A stretch of DNA of 64,000 bases from Neomonachus schauinslandi (taxonomy: Eukaryota > Chordata > Mammalia > Carnivora > Phocidae), in contig NC_058408.1 of NCBI RefSeq assembly GCF_002201575.2, forward strand, positions 56,285,853 through 56,349,852. The letters are read 5' to 3'. Position numbers and translations under genes: made by a program. Each line of letters opens with the position of its first letter. The stretch's first letter is position 1. This document shows, one piece after another, positions 9,530 to 20,985 of the stretch. The notes below the pieces were generated by a model. The model worked only from the letters and a program-made list of their open reading frames with translations, ran no database searches and was not told the origin of the DNA.

Positions 9530-10638
9530 CTTTTCAATTTAATTTTTCTATAGAAAACCATCTGGAAAATGAATCAACACCGCTTGGAGATGGAGCTTCG
9601 GCCCTAGATTCCTCCAAAGGGCCTTCACTCTCAGAAAGTAAAAAAGGTAAACATAGGGACAGAAAATGTTCTACAGAACAGTTTGACTGGCCTCAGGATC
9701 ATTTGTCGGAACATAAGCCAGTGGGAAATGCAGCTGCCTCGCAAGACACCGACCGCTCACTCAGTGCAGCAAATAGCTCAAATAACTTGGAGCCACATGA
9801 AAAACATCCCTGCATGAGTGTTGCCAAAGAGCATCCTATGCCTAAAGATTTAAAGAAAGTGTTAGAAAACAAAGTCATAGAAACATTATCAGGTCCCCAA
9901 CATGTTAATGTATCAATAGTGAAAACCATCTTGTTGAAAGAGAACTTCCCTGGAGAAAATATAGTTTCACAAAGCGTTTCTTCTCACTCTGATCTGATTA
10001 CTGGTGTTTATGAAGGAGGCTTAAAAATCTGGGAATGTACCTTTGACCTGCTGGCTTATTTCACAAAGGCCAACGTGAAATTTGCTGGGAAAAAAGTGTT
10101 GGATCTTGGCTGTGGATCAGGGTTGCTGGGGATAGTTGCATTCAAGGGAGGGGCCAAAGAAATTCATTTTCAGGATTATAACAGTATGGTGATTGATGAA
10201 GTAACCTTACCTAATGTAGTGGCTAACTCAACTTTGGAAGGTGAAGGAAATGACGTAAATGAACCCGATGTGAAAAGATGCAGGAAATCAAAAATAACAC
10301 AAGAATTATGTAAATGCCGGTTCTTTTCAGGGGAGTGGTCTGAGTTTTGTAAGCTTGTACTAAGTAGTGAAAAGTTCTTTGAAAAATATGATCTCATTCT
10401 CACCTCAGAAACCATTTACAATCCAGATTATTACGATACTTTGCACCAGACATTCCTTAGATTGCTAGATAAGAATGGACGGGTGCTCTTAGCCAGCAAA
10501 GCACATTATTTTGGTGTAGGTGGAGGTATTCATCTCTTTCAAAAGTTTGTGGAAGAAAGGAACGTATTTGAGACTAGAACACTCGAAATAATTGATGAAG
10601 GACTAAAGAGATTCCTAATTGAAATGGCTTTTAAGTAA
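9526..10638 (+). CDS. METTL18: METTL18, RPL3 histidine (tau-N) methyltransferase, single coding exon
   Basis: A 370-residue protein beginning MTFQFNFSIE and ending IEMAFK. It matches human METTL18 (372 residues as I recall) along its length. METTL18 is a SAM-dependent seven-beta-strand enzyme that methylates a histidine of ribosomal protein RPL3 (His245 in human) in the nucleus, tuning ribosome assembly and elongation; this is family knowledge. Visible here: an acidic/polar N-terminal third, the ITGVYEGGLKIWECTFDL stretch, SAM motif I LDLGCGSG at residues 192-199, HFQDYN about 20 residues later, and LILTSETIYN typical of the METTL20-type fold. The frame is open upstream to a TTG at 9505, but the first ATG in frame is 9526 and matches the human start. 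The C-terminus is slightly shorter than human, which ends FKFPG as I recall. Confidence 0.97.
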   Translation: MTFQFNFSIENHLENESTPLGDGASALDSSKGPSLSESKKGKHRDRKCSTEQFDWPQDHLSEHKPVGNAAASQDTDRSLSAANSSNNLEPHEKHPCMSVAKEHPMPKDLKKVLENKVIETLSGPQHVNVSIVKTILLKENFPGENIVSQSVSSHSDLITGVYEGGLKIWECTFDLLAYFTKANVKFAGKKVLDLGCGSGLLGIVAFKGGAKEIHFQDYNSMVIDEVTLPNVVANSTLEGEGNDVNEPDVKRCRKSKITQELCKCRFFSGEWSEFCKLVLSSEKFFEKYDLILTSETIYNPDYYDTLHQTFLRLLDKNGRVLLASKAHYFGVGGGIHLFQKFVEERNVFETRTLEIIDEGLKRFLIEMAFK

Positions 10639-10692
10639 CTGAGTTATTGTCCACTGAGTGTCCTAAGTGAAATAAAAAGAATAACCAAAAAC
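10639..10692 (+). terminator. METTL18: METTL18 3' UTR and poly(A) signal
   Basis: AATAAA at 10671-10676, only 33 nt after the stop codon. This gives a very short 3' UTR with cleavage expected near 10690. Confidence 0.7.
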
Positions 10693-10967
10693 TTTTGAAT
10701 GTTTGATTTCTGCTTTGCTATTATTATTTTTTTAATTATGATGTTTGTTTGTTTATCCAAATAATATCCCAGCTATATTAATAACACGTACTTGCTAGGG
10801 GAGCTAGATAAATAGTATTCTGAGCACTTGATGAGATCTAGGAGATTATTTTGTGGGAACGTTTTCTGCTCTCTACCTTTATTCTATTTGGCCTTTCTAC
10901 CACCTTTGACATTAAATAAATTTTTTCTCAGGGAAACGACACTTTCTATTTCTTTCTTTTACGATTT

Positions 10968-11150
10968 TTTTTTTTTAAGATTTTATTTATTTATTTGACA
11001 GAGAGCGCACAAACGGGGAGCGGCAGAGGGAGAGGGAGAAGCAGGCTCCCTGCTCAGCAGGAAGCCCGATGGTGGGGCTCATCCCAGGACCCTGGGATCA
11101 TGACCTGAGCCGAAGGCAGACGCTTAACTGACTGAGCCACCCAGGCGCCC
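10968..11150 (-). mobile_element. CAN-SINE
   Basis: Minus-strand copy starting with poly-T then AAGATTTTATTTATTTATTT, containing GGGAGAAGCAGGCTCCCTG and ending GAGCCACCCAGGCGCCC. Flanks GACACTTTCTATTTC and GACACTTCTTATTTC suggest an imperfect target duplication. Confidence 0.9.
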
Positions 11151-11489
11151 TGACACTTCTTATTTCAAGTTTGAATTTCTTCTCAGTCTTCTGTTTATAC
11201 GAAGTGCCTAGTCAGATGATCATGCCATTAATTCTAAGGGCATACATATGCATCACTAAATGGTACGAACCTAAATACTAAACTGAAGACCTTAGGTAAC
11301 CAGGAAGAAGCTTTTTGTTTTATTTTTATATTCATTTATCTCATATAAGAATAAGAATTCTGAGCAACTGAATTCACCCTGAGATGGGAGAAATAAAGGG
11401 GAATCATGATAGTATAAAAGTTACCCAGAAAATCCAATAAAAAAATAAACACTAAAAAAATCACCAATCGATAACCTAAATTTTTACCT
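11151..11489. other. Intergenic, nothing recognised
   Basis: AT-rich sequence between a SINE and an L1 remnant. No open frame or motif stands out. Confidence 0.5.
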
Positions 11490-11870
11490 TAAGACACCAG
11501 AAAAAGACGAGCAAACTAAACCCAACAGAGGCAGAAAGAAGGAAATAAAGATTAAAGCAGAGATCATGAAATAGAGAATAGAAGAACAACAGAAAAAACT
11601 CAACAAAACCAAAAGTGGGGTCTTTGAAAAAATCAACACATTTGCCAAATCCTCAGCTAGACTGATCAAGAAAAAGAGGTCTCAGATTATTAAAATCGGT
11701 AATGAAAGAGGGGGTATTACTAGTGACCTTACAGAAATGAAACAGCTTTTAAGGAAATTACACAAGAACTAACTAAGCGAAAAGACAGTGTTCAGGGGTT
11801 GGGAGACTTAGTATTGTTAATTCCCCACACTGATCTGCAGATTCAATAGGATCCCTAACAAACCCTCACT
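11490..11870 (+). mobile_element. L1 ORF2 remnant (plus strand)
   Basis: Reading plus-strand frames with indels gives the L1 ORF2 endonuclease-RT linker pattern: KPNRGRKKEIK, SGVFEKIN, ARLIKKKR, NERGGITSD. Frames are broken and no intact ORF is left. It is the only clearly plus-strand L1 piece seen in the window. Confidence 0.75.
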
Positions 11871-12068
11871 GACACACAGGTACCAACATTTGTTATCTCT
11901 TGTCTTTGTCATAAGAGTGGTTACCATGACAACTTGCAAAGTATCTTTTACAACCTTAAAAAGCACAAAAGCCAAGTGTTGAAATATATTGAACTTAGAA
12001 TTAGGCCTTTGGATCTCTGTATCGCAGTGTTGAAGCCAGATTTTAAAAATTAAACTTTTTAATTTTTT

Positions 12069-12224
12069 TTAAAAGATTTTATTTACTTATTTGAGAGAGA
12101 GTGAGAGAGAGAAGCAGACTCCCCCGCTGAGCAGGGAGCCCGATGTGGGCTCCATCCCAGGACCCTGAGATCATGTCCTGAGCTGAAGGCAGATGCTTAA
12201 TGGACTGAGCCACCCACATGCCCC
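12069..12224 (-). mobile_element. CAN-SINE
   Basis: AAAAGATTTTATTTACTTATTT, a GAGAGAGTGAGAGAG tract, CTGAGCAGGGAGCCCGATG and GAGCCACCCACATGCCCC. Minus-strand copy. Confidence 0.88.
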
Positions 12225-12239
12225 TAAATTTTTTAATTT

Positions 12240-12940
12240 TGATAACTATGAATTCATATGTAAGAAATGTATGTGAAAAATAATACAAAGTGATTTTGTA
12301 GAAACTTCACCTGTTTTCTCCCAATGCTGACATCTTGCAAAACTATCGTACAATATCACAACTAGAAAATTGACATTGATATTGTCAAGATATAAAAGAG
12401 TATCATCACGACAGAGGTTCCTTCTGTTGTCCTTTTTTTTTTTTTTTTGGCTACACCCACTTTCTTTTCTGGTTCCTTCCTCTCCTAACCCCAGAAACTA
12501 CTGACCTGTTCATCTCTATAATTTGTCATTTAAAGTATGTCATATACAGGCGCTTGGGTGGCACAGTCGGTTAAGCATCCAACTCTTGATTTCAGCTCAG
12601 GTCATGATTTCAGGGTTGTGGTCTCAAGGTGGTGAGATCAAGCCCCCGTCAGGTTCCGCTCCATGCAGAGTCTGCTTAAGACTCTCTCTCCCTCTCCCCC
12701 CTACCTCTCCCACCCCGCTCTCTCCTCTCTTGCTCTTTCTCTAAAATAAATCTTCAAAACATCCTTTAAAAAAATAAAGAAAAATAAAGAATGTCATACA
12801 AACAGAACCGCATAGTATGTCACCTTTGGAATTGGCTTTATTTCAGTCAACATAATCTATAGATTCATCCACGTCATTGCATGCATCAATAGTTTGTTCC
12901 TTTTTTCTCTTTTTGTTATTGAATAGTGTTAAAAAAAAAA
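12240..12940 (-). mobile_element. Old L1 3' region, interrupted by a SINE
   Basis: Antisense L1-type text: TATCACAACTAGAAAATTGACATTG and, beyond the SINE, ACAGAACCGCATAGTATGTC and CAGTCAACATAATCTATAG. Split by the CAN-SINE at 12550-12778. Subfamily not assigned. Confidence 0.55.
12550..12778 (+). mobile_element. CAN-SINE
   Basis: Head GGCGCTTGGGTGGCACAGTC, CTCTCTCCCTCTCCCC middle and AATAAATC/AAAAATAAAG tail. It lies inside an older L1 remnant. Confidence 0.87.
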
Positions 12941-13324
12941 AAACTTATAGTACTTATGGTTAACCCCTTGTAGCCAAGGAAGTAGGAGACCCTAGGGAAA
13001 AAGAATAGCAAAGGAAAATCTCAAATTCTGGGGAGGATAGACTCCTTACTAGTTAAATAGGAAAGAGGAGAGGAAAAGGTTTTGATTTTAGTGTGAAAAT
13101 GTTCACATTTGACATACCAGAAGTTGGGATCTGCCTTCCTATCTACAGCTATAGCATAATTGGAAGTATTTTTTTTTTCTTTCTTGGAGGTACCTAAAAT
13201 AATGGTACAACTTGGACTCAATGAAATGTGCTATTTACTGGACATCAGGTTGGCACTTTTTATATAGCATCTTGCTTAATAGGACCTTGTGAAGTATATA
13301 TCATCCCCGCTTAATAAGATTATA
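12941..13324. other. Intergenic, nothing recognised
   Basis: No element or coding signal could be assigned. Confidence 0.45.
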
Positions 13325-13520
13325 ATAGCTAACATTTTCAGCATTTACTGTATGCTGGGCAGAAGAGCTTTACATAGGCTAACACTTCATATTCATAACG
13401 GCCCTCAATTAGGTTATAATTGCTATCTGCATTTTATAGATAAAGAAGTTGAGACTTGAGGAAGTGGGTGATTTGATCCCAGTCACATCCTCCCCTAGAA
13501 CCAGAATCTGAACAGAAGTC
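13325..13520 (-). mobile_element. MIR remnant
   Basis: AGCATTTACTGTATGCTGGG, GAGCTTTACATAGGCTAACA, CATTTTATAGATAAAGAAG and GATCCCAGTCACATCC follow the reverse complement of MIR in order. Confidence 0.7.
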
Positions 13521-13597
13521 TTTTTAAAAGCTTTTCTCTTTCCACCAGCCCAGTGGGCTTAACCTTACCAATGCCTGTTTTTCATCACAAATATTTC

Positions 13598-13807
13598 CTA
13601 AAAAAAAAAAAAGATTTTATTTATTCGAGAGAGAGAGCAAGAGAGAGAGAGAGAGCACGAGCAGGGGAGAGGGGCAGAGGGAAAGGGAGAAGCAGACTCC
13701 CCACTGAGCAAGGAGTCTGATGCGGGACTCAATCCCAGGACCCTGGGATCATGACCTGAGCCGAAGGCAGGAAGATGCTTAACCGACTGAGCCACCCAGG
13801 CGCCCCG
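13598..13807 (-). mobile_element. CAN-SINE with clean target duplication
   Basis: Poly-A then GATTTTATTTATTCGAG, an (AG)n tract, and GAGCCACCCAGGCGCCCC. A perfect 15-bp duplication CATCACAAATATTTC is at 13583-13597 and 13808-13822, so this is a fairly young insertion. Confidence 0.95.
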
Positions 13808-13899
13808 CATCACAAATATTTCTTAGTACCCTTTGATTATTATGAAATGGATGTCATAGTTAAAGAAACTTCTTACACATATCATCAAAAATTATATTG

Positions 13900-14085
13900 G
13901 GGGTGCCTGGGTGGCTCAGTTGGTTAAGCCTCTGATTTTGGCTCAGGTCATGATTTCAGGGTCCTGGGAGCCTCAAGCCCTGTGTTGGGCTCCCTGCTCA
14001 GTGGGGACTTTCCATCTCCCTCTGCCCCTTCCCCAACTCGTGTGTGCTTTCTCTCTCTCTTTCTCTCAAATAAATAAAATCTTTT
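13900..14085 (+). mobile_element. CAN-SINE
   Basis: Head GGGTGCCTGGGTGGCTCAGT, tail CAAATAAATAAAATC. Flanks AAAATTATATTG and AAAATTATAATG differ by one base. Confidence 0.93.
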
Positions 14086-14394
14086 AAAAAATTATAATGT
14101 ATATAAATTCCTAATGTATATGTAATCATGTATATCATATATATGTATATAAAACTATAATGAAGAAAGTCATAAATAATTTTTATCTCATCAGGTCAAT
14201 GCACAGGTGTAGCGACAGAGAAGACATGTAGTAGTTGGACACTTGTACCTAGGGTACCATTACTGCAAAGACCACAACAAAAAAGACTTAAGATACAAAT
14301 TATGGCGACAAATCCAGGAGAAGGATGCATAATAAGCTTTCTTGTGTAAAGAGTTTACCTTAATCATTTGAAGAGGCATATAAGTTAAAACAAT
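14086..14394. other. Intergenic, nothing recognised
   Basis: AT-rich, with TATAT-rich stretch at 14098-14160. No coding signal. Confidence 0.45.
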
Positions 14395-14505
14395 GAGATT
14401 TGGAGTCCAATACGTTGGGTTAAAATTGTTTCCCCACCTGTAAAACAAGCCTTGTAATAGTATCTCCCTAACAGATTTCTTAAGGAAAAATAGTTAATAC
14501 TGAGC
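14395..14505 (+). mobile_element. MIR fragment
   Basis: TTTGGAGTCCAATACGTTGG and TTTCCCCACCTGTAAAACA resemble the sense MIR core. Diverged. Confidence 0.45.
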
Positions 14506-14751
14506 ACTTATCATGGTTGCTTCCAGATGGTTCCTTTGTATAAATGGAAATTAGTATTTCCAAGAATTCTCATAATATTTAGTCATCCTGTTTGCTCAAA
14601 TAGGAGGCCTTGCTCTTTTTTGTTAAAAACGGGGTTTGTGCCTTTACAGGTTACAAATCCCGGTTCAAAACTTGGAGAAACAAGTGAATTCCAGACCTCG
14701 CACCCAGCTCCAACCTCCGTTTTCCCCCCTCACCCCCCTCACTCCCTTCAC
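14506..14751. other. Downstream flank of orphan exon, nothing recognised
   Basis: No further exon could be identified here on the minus strand. Confidence 0.4.
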
Positions 14752-14958
14752 CTCACAGTTTCTAAGTTGCTCTTTTTGGATGCTTTGGCGTTGCAGATCT
14801 TTAAGGATGAAGAAGTATGCATCTTGTAAATTTGCTTCTAAAATATCAGTTCCATATGTTCTGTGTCTGCCTCTAAATTGCCCATTTCTCAGATGTGCCT
14901 GGATGATTAGGTCCAGTTCCACTGCTTCACGGATGTCTTTCAGCCCGATGCTCTGAAT
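14752..14958 (-). CDS. Candidate second coding exon of an unrecognised gene
   Basis: The minus strand reads 69 whole codons, IQSIGLKDIREAVELDL through LKDLQRQSIQKEQLRNCE, in the only long open frame here (112+ codons including flanks). It is edged by a good acceptor (CATCCTTTCCAG) and a donor (GTGAG/GTGAAG). The two other frames on this strand stop early. The peptide looks helical and charged (AVELDLIIQAHL, LQDAYFFILKDL) and is not repeat-derived as far as I can tell. The phase matches the candidate exon at 16031-15940. No third exon was found. Confidence 0.4.
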
Positions 14959-15531
14959 CTGGAAAGGATGGGAAATGCCTCCACACTGACCGGGAGTGGA
15001 CACACTGCCCTGTGTTAAAGGATGCAGGTGCTGTAGTGATTTCAGGGGAGGGGATGAGCTGTTCAGCTAGAGAATGCACTTTTTGAGAGGAGAAAATATG
15101 TCTTCACTTCTCAGTACCCTCCATGGTGTTTCACTCAGGTGCTTAATAAATAACTATTTGAAAAAGAGGGATAGCGAGGAATCTCTGTGACACCATGGAC
15201 TTCATTCTTTTCCTCCACCTCAGCCAGAATCTCCAGAACTTCGGATACTGTGATGTGGTGGCTTTATGCTTGCTGATGTTAAGGCTTTTCTTTGGGTAAA
15301 AGTGCACATTTAAAATCACCATCATAACTTGGATGCAGCCCAGTGGAAAAGGTGCCATGTCACAAAAGAATCCTTTACTATGGCCCAAGGCTGGAGCTCC
15401 TAGCCAACCAGGATGGTTAGGGGAAGCCACCATGCATTCATCACTACTAGGTGTCCTCTTACAATTCTGATTTCTGTCTTCTTAAGGAACTCAAAGCGAA
15501 CTCAGACAACCTTTAAACGTAGGCCCATCAT
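14959..15531. other. Presumed intron of orphan gene, no element recognised
   Basis: Open frames here lack family resemblance. No repeat is recognised before the SINE at 15532. Confidence 0.4.
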
Positions 15532-15791
15532 CAGGGCGCATGGGTGGCGCAGTCAGTAGGGCACCAGACTCTTAGTTTACGCTGCGGTCGAGATCTCAGG
15601 GTAGTGATCTCAGGGTCGTGGAGTCAGCCCTGCATTGGACTGTGTGCGCCCCACCTTGACCTTGCCTGGGGCTCCACACTTGGTGAGGAATCTGCTTGGG
15701 TTTCTCTCTCCCTCTCTTTCTGCCTCTTCCCACCCCCACTCCTGCTCTCTCTCTCTCTGGGTTGGATGAATAAGTCTAAAAAAAAAAAAAA
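15532..15791 (+). mobile_element. CAN-SINE
   Basis: Head GGGCGCATGGGTGGCGCAGT, CTCTCTCTCTCTGGGTTGG and an AAAAAAA tail. Flanks GTAGGCCCATCAT (15519-15531) and GTAGGTCCATCAT (15792-15804) form the target duplication with one mismatch. It lies in the presumed intron of the orphan exon pair, in opposite orientation. Confidence 0.93.
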
Positions 15792-15939
15792 GTAGGTCCA
15801 TCATTTATAGAGGAGGTTGTCAACAGTTGTGCTTTTTCAGAAGGATTAATACCCCATTTGAAAGAAACTATGTAAAAATTATAATAATAACAAACAGCTT
15901 GGTGACCCAGCTATTACTAAAGACAGTGGGACATTTTAC

Positions 15940-16031
15940 CCCTCCCAGAGCAGGATAAGTGGCCAATAAATTTATGATCTCCAAAAAGGTGATGAAGAGG
16001 ATGCTGTAGCTATCCTTTTCCATGGTGTCCA
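15940..16031 (-). CDS. Candidate first coding exon of an unrecognised gene
   Basis: On the minus strand an acceptor (TTGTTTCATTCCTTCAG) is followed by TGGACACCATGG, a strong Kozak start at 16023-16021. The 28 codons read MEKDSYSILFITFLEII then NLLATYPALGG, with a hydrophobic stretch that could be a signal peptide or anchor. The donor is GGAGGG/GTAAAA after a whole codon. It joins in phase 0 to the exon-like segment at 14958-14752 across a 981-nt intron. I do not recognise the protein. The frame would also stay open some way into the intron. Splicing and expression are inference; it could be a decayed or lineage-specific gene, or chance. Confidence 0.35.
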
Positions 16032-17920
16032 CTGAAGGAATGAAACAAGACGGGAAGGCTTGCCTTCGGGAATACATATCTTAGGCCTTTGCAGTAGAAT
16101 CAGAGGCACTCAGTCTCAAGGAACCCCAAATGCCTCAGCCATGCTGCTGCTGAACTGTGCAGTGCATTCGTGCAAAGAAAAAGAAGCTCCGTCCTTCAGG
16201 CAGGTTCAGCTCCACGTTAGGGAGCATGATGGGGCAAGTGGAACAGGGCTGTTTTCAGCTCTGTTTGCCTCCTCAGCTCTTCTTAGTAGCCCAGTGGTTT
16301 AGTCCTACAAACTTCCACAACTTTCCAACTGATGAGATATAGGAAAAGGGACAATAAACTGAGGAGCATCAAGAGACCGATGTGACAACCACCAAATGCA
16401 GAGAGTGGACACTGGAAGAGATGGTGACTTACAGCCTCTCTGCTGGGGGCCAACCTGCAAGGTGAGATGGAACAAGGTCTTCATCATCTTATCACACAGC
16501 ATGTGAACTCGAGGGAAACGTTTGAATTGGGGGCTAGAGCTACAGAGGCAAGTATTCCCATGTGACCAACCCCTGGACACTGGACACTGCGGTGACAGTG
16601 ATCAAGGGGACACTGAAGCCTGTTCCTATTGTCTGCCAGGAGTCTCAGAGGTTCTTGGGCTGTCCAGCAGCAGCAACACAATTCTGGAAACCTCTTACCA
16701 TATCCAGCTAGCCATATAGGACGCATGTAGCTCTAGCAATTTCCTCAGCCCGCTCTGTCATCTCCAACAAGCCCCCCTACCACCAACAAGGTTCGACTCC
16801 TGTTCCTGGTGTAATAGACATCCTTCATTCAACCATCTCCCAATCTGAGGCTACAAAGGACAAGTCAATATGCCTCAGGAACTGACAATAAACTCAGCCA
16901 CTCTGAGAAATTTATTTCGTCAAAGAGATATATATAAAAAAATTATCAGCCTTGCTCTGTTCATGGAAATATGAGGCAGGAAAGGTCTCGGCTCATTCAA
17001 ATTCTTTATTGGTGTCTACAGTGCTCTAGAACTCAAAATTCTTCTAGGTCTCTCTCTGCTAGTCTAGGCTAAATAACTTCTGGTGGATTTCTATGAACTT
17101 GATTCTGAAACTTGTCTTAAATAACATGAAAAAGACTGTTTGGGGGACATTTTTTAGGGGAGAATTTGTGTGAAAAGATAGAATAAAGCCTACAAACTCA
17201 AAACACACCCAGTTGGTCAGTGGCACACCACATTCTCATTAACCCATCTCTATGCCAGCTTTTCTATTATCTGGCCTCTGTGTTTTAAGAATCTTCAGAG
17301 GGAGCTGCATTTTCAGTGATTTGCTTTTCTTTTCAGAGCTTTCCACAAATTGAACTCTGTTTCCTGTTTCCATTGCTGTTTTCAAGTTTCTCCAGGATTT
17401 TTGCAATAAGAACCAGAACAGATTCCCTGTTCTAAGGAAACTACCTCAGAAAAACATCTTCTAGGAAGAATGGCACAGATGTTTCTAATGCTCTCAATTT
17501 TAGTTCCTTTAACAGGAAATTGTGTTCAAACCTGTGTTTTAACATTAAGCCACCACACTCTTCACTTTGTGACTGTTTTTCATTTTTCCACAGTGGGAAA
17601 AAGGCTTATTCTGTGACCTCCCAACAAAATACTTCAGAAATGCTTCTTCCCTGTCTCCTATAGTCCTGTTAGTTTAGCATAAAGAGAGATAAACTTAGAG
17701 TGAAAATCATTAGAGATTTTTATGTCACTATGAATTTTAGCTTACTATCATCCATTATTACCATATAGACATTTTACTCAATTGCTTAAAAATAAGTGAC
17801 AAAACCAAATGTCAGAGCCTGAATATAAATTATTTTTACCCATGATTGATCTAAAGAGACATCCTGAATGGTGATATGTAAACATGCACGCAAAGGTTTC
17901 TGTCTCTTGGAAATATTTTA
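16032..17920. other. Non-repetitive intergenic sequence, function unknown
   Basis: Mostly unique-looking sequence. The first part (16032-16800) is upstream of the candidate start at 16023 and could hold 5' UTR or promoter sequence, but nothing is demonstrable. No recognised repeat and no protein family match. Confidence 0.4.
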
Positions 17921-18125
17921 TCTTTTTTTTTCTTCTTTCTTAGAGATTTTATTTATTTATTTTTGTGAGAGAGAAGGAAAGGGAGCATGAGCAGGGGGTG
18001 GGGCAGGAGCAGAGGAAGAAGCAGGCTCCCTGCTGAGCACCTGATGTGGGGCTCCATCCCAGGACCTTGGGATCATGACCTGAGTCGAAAGCAGATGCTT
18101 AACCAACTGAGCCACCCAGAAGCCC
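17921..18125 (-). mobile_element. CAN-SINE
   Basis: TTAGAGATTTTATTTATTTATTT, GCAGGCTCCCTGCTGAGC and GAGCCACCCAGAAGCCC. Perfect 13-bp target duplication TGGAAATATTTTA at 17908-17920 and 18126-18138. Confidence 0.94.
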
Positions 18126-18138
18126 TGGAAATATTTTA

Positions 18139-20985
18139 GTAATAGGAAGAATTGAGCCCCTCCCAGGTGCCAGCCCCTTTAGTTGAATTTTCTTCAACAC
18201 TTGCAAATCACATAGAATTCTGTCTTACTCTAAAGCCCAAGTGTGTTCTCATTCCAACAAGAATTCACCAAGTACTTACTTCGTATTGAGAAAACAATCT
18301 GTGTCTTTAGAAATTTCTGTTAAAGAAATATACTACTTGTAAGAAAAGTTTACTGTTGTGTTGTGCAGTAACTGAACACACTTCTAGTTATACCCCATTT
18401 CTCCTGGATCTTTATAGAAGTGATGTGATGAATAGACAAATCCTCAGATATATTTGACATTTGTGTACCCCTTTTACTGTGACTTATGCATTTCCTTTGC
18501 TAGTCAAGGGACTTCGTCAAATTTAATTTATGAGATTAACTAACAGGAAACAGAACAATAGGTAACTGATAGTTTTGGACCCGAGCCTCAGAAGAAGAGA
18601 AATGCATGAGAGCAAGCAAGCAAATATACAAAGCCAGGGAAGGTAGGAAAGAGAAGAGAGAAATGAAGAATGATAGTGAGACAAACAAGGAGTTATATCA
18701 ATTAAAATTTAGAGCAGCAGAAAGAGTTCTGGGAAAGGTAAAATGGCGGAACCCAAGGAAAAAGACCAGACAACCAGAGAGTCAAGAGTAGCCTGGAATT
18801 TGCACAGTAGTTGAACTTTTAAACAAATGACTAGAGGAGAAATTGCTAGTGACTCATGGCAGAGAGGAACTAATCAAGGGACAGGGTTGTGTGACTAAGA
18901 TAAGAAGCCAGTGAGAAGCATTGAAGGCCAGCCCAAAAGACCTTGCGGTGACCGTAGCATTTCATCCTAGTCAGTTTTGGTTTATGGCATGACACTGCTG
19001 AGCTTTATACCTAGAATGACCATACATACCAGTATGCCTGAGACAGTCCCGGGTTATGCCTATTGTCCCATCTGGTTTAAAATTCCAGCACTCTCAAAAG
19101 TTTACATCTCATAAGGGAAATGTTAAGAGGATACTCCCCTTCTCTCTCTAGTTAGAGTCTTTCCCCCCATTGCCAATCCTAAAGGCCAGGGGTTTTGTTT
19201 TATTAGGGGAAATTACTAGTTCCCTTACATACGTATGCAAGCAAACAATTCACATGCAACAGGAGAATGCAAAAATGGCAGTCAATGTTGAGACAGAGCT
19301 AGCAGAGGGGAGAAATTCCCTTGGGCCAGTGAGGTAACACTTGACCTCAGACTCAAATATAAGTAGATATTCATCAGATTGATAGAAGAGTGGGGTTGGA
19401 AGTGAACTTAATATCTTACTCTCTGCCAAGCACATTTCTATGTGCTGGGGCAGGAGGAGAGTTGCCATTTCTAACGAGCCTCAGGTGATGCTGATGCTGC
19501 TGGACTCTGGATGGTACCCTTAGAAGCAGAGCTCAAATCATGGAGCTACATGACCCATTAGATGTGAAGCTGGCTCAGAGACTGATAAAAGCTTCTAACG
19601 TCAATATTTTTCCTGTTAAAATTTGCCACCAATTAAATTTCCTTGAAACTTCATCTTACCAATCTAAATTATATGTTCTATGGGCATTTTTAAAAAAATG
19701 GCATTCTTTTAAAATAATCTTTCAGTTTAGTACTTTTATTTTAAATTGTATGACTGAGAATGAATTTTTTAAAGAGTGAGTTCAGTCTTTTAAAAAGCTA
19801 CCCCCAAGATTTAAGGAAAATGCTACCCTTCCTATCTGTTAAACCAATAACAGACCTCTAAGCATAAACCCTTGGATTTCACTTACCACACGTAATAATC
19901 AATCTGTGGAGTCAGACAAGCCGGAGTCCTAGACCTGACTCATGCCCTCATTAACTGTGAGCATGCTCTTCATCAAATGACTAGGATCGCTCTTATAGTT
20001 TCCTTTTCAATCAAATCTGGATATTTGTTCTGTTTATCCCCACTGAGTTATGAGTTTTAAATGTAATTTGTATGTTAAAGTTTCCTATGAATCTGTGACA
20101 GTCGTCTTATTTAAAACTGCTCTTGATTCCTGTTTCCTCTTTCTTCTCATATTTGTTACTAAAACAAATATTTCTAGTGCTGCCACTGCCATTATTTAGT
20201 TAATTGTTTCCTTTGTTTATCTCTCTCTAATCAAGGATCCCCAATTCACCCAATGCGAATTCAACCAATGTTAATCTATCCAACCCATACCTGCACGTAA
20301 CAGTTTTCATAGCACACCAATTTCATCTCATCTCTTCCTTCGTTAAAATCTTTCATAGCTTCCCATTCTCAAAGACCATGATCTCCGAAGTGGGAATATA
20401 AGACACCAAACTGTCATGCAGGAAGAAAACATTAGACCATACACTTGTACTCATTTTTTATCTAAAACATAAGAAGAAATTAATTCTTGATTTATCTCCA
20501 TGGCATAAGGTGCACCAGGAGGTTCGTACCATCTCTGAATACTCCACTCATAACTGTCTCTGTCTTTATTTACATTACCTCCGGACCATAAGGACCATGT
20601 CTACATGAAGTCTTCATAAAGAAGGATAAAAGTGGGGTCATTATGGAAGACTTCCCAGGAGAAATTTTAAGAATGACTTGTTCTGGTACCACTGATTATT
20701 CCAAGTGCAGCCTGCTCCAACAGACTTCTAGAGAAAGGTCTAAGTGCCTGAGAAAAGGACCAGTGTCTTTTAACTCTTTTACCTAAAAAATTTTAGTATC
20801 TCTATTATCTCAAGGATATAGTTCTCATCACTTAGTCTGCATTCAAGACTCTTCTAATGTAGCCAAAACTATTTCTATCCTGTCTCTACAACGTGGTTAT
20901 AACTATTCCACCCAAAGCAATCTTTCATTATCAAAAGTTACTCACCCCATTATGAACCACCTGCACTTCCTTTCTCTCTCTCGTT
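18139..20985. other. Intergenic, mostly unassigned
   Basis: No gene seen. A weak plus-strand MIR-like stretch lies near 19895-19990 (GTGGAGTCAGACAAGCCGG). The open frame at 18606-18791 is lysine/arginine-rich purine sequence without family resemblance. Confidence 0.4.
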
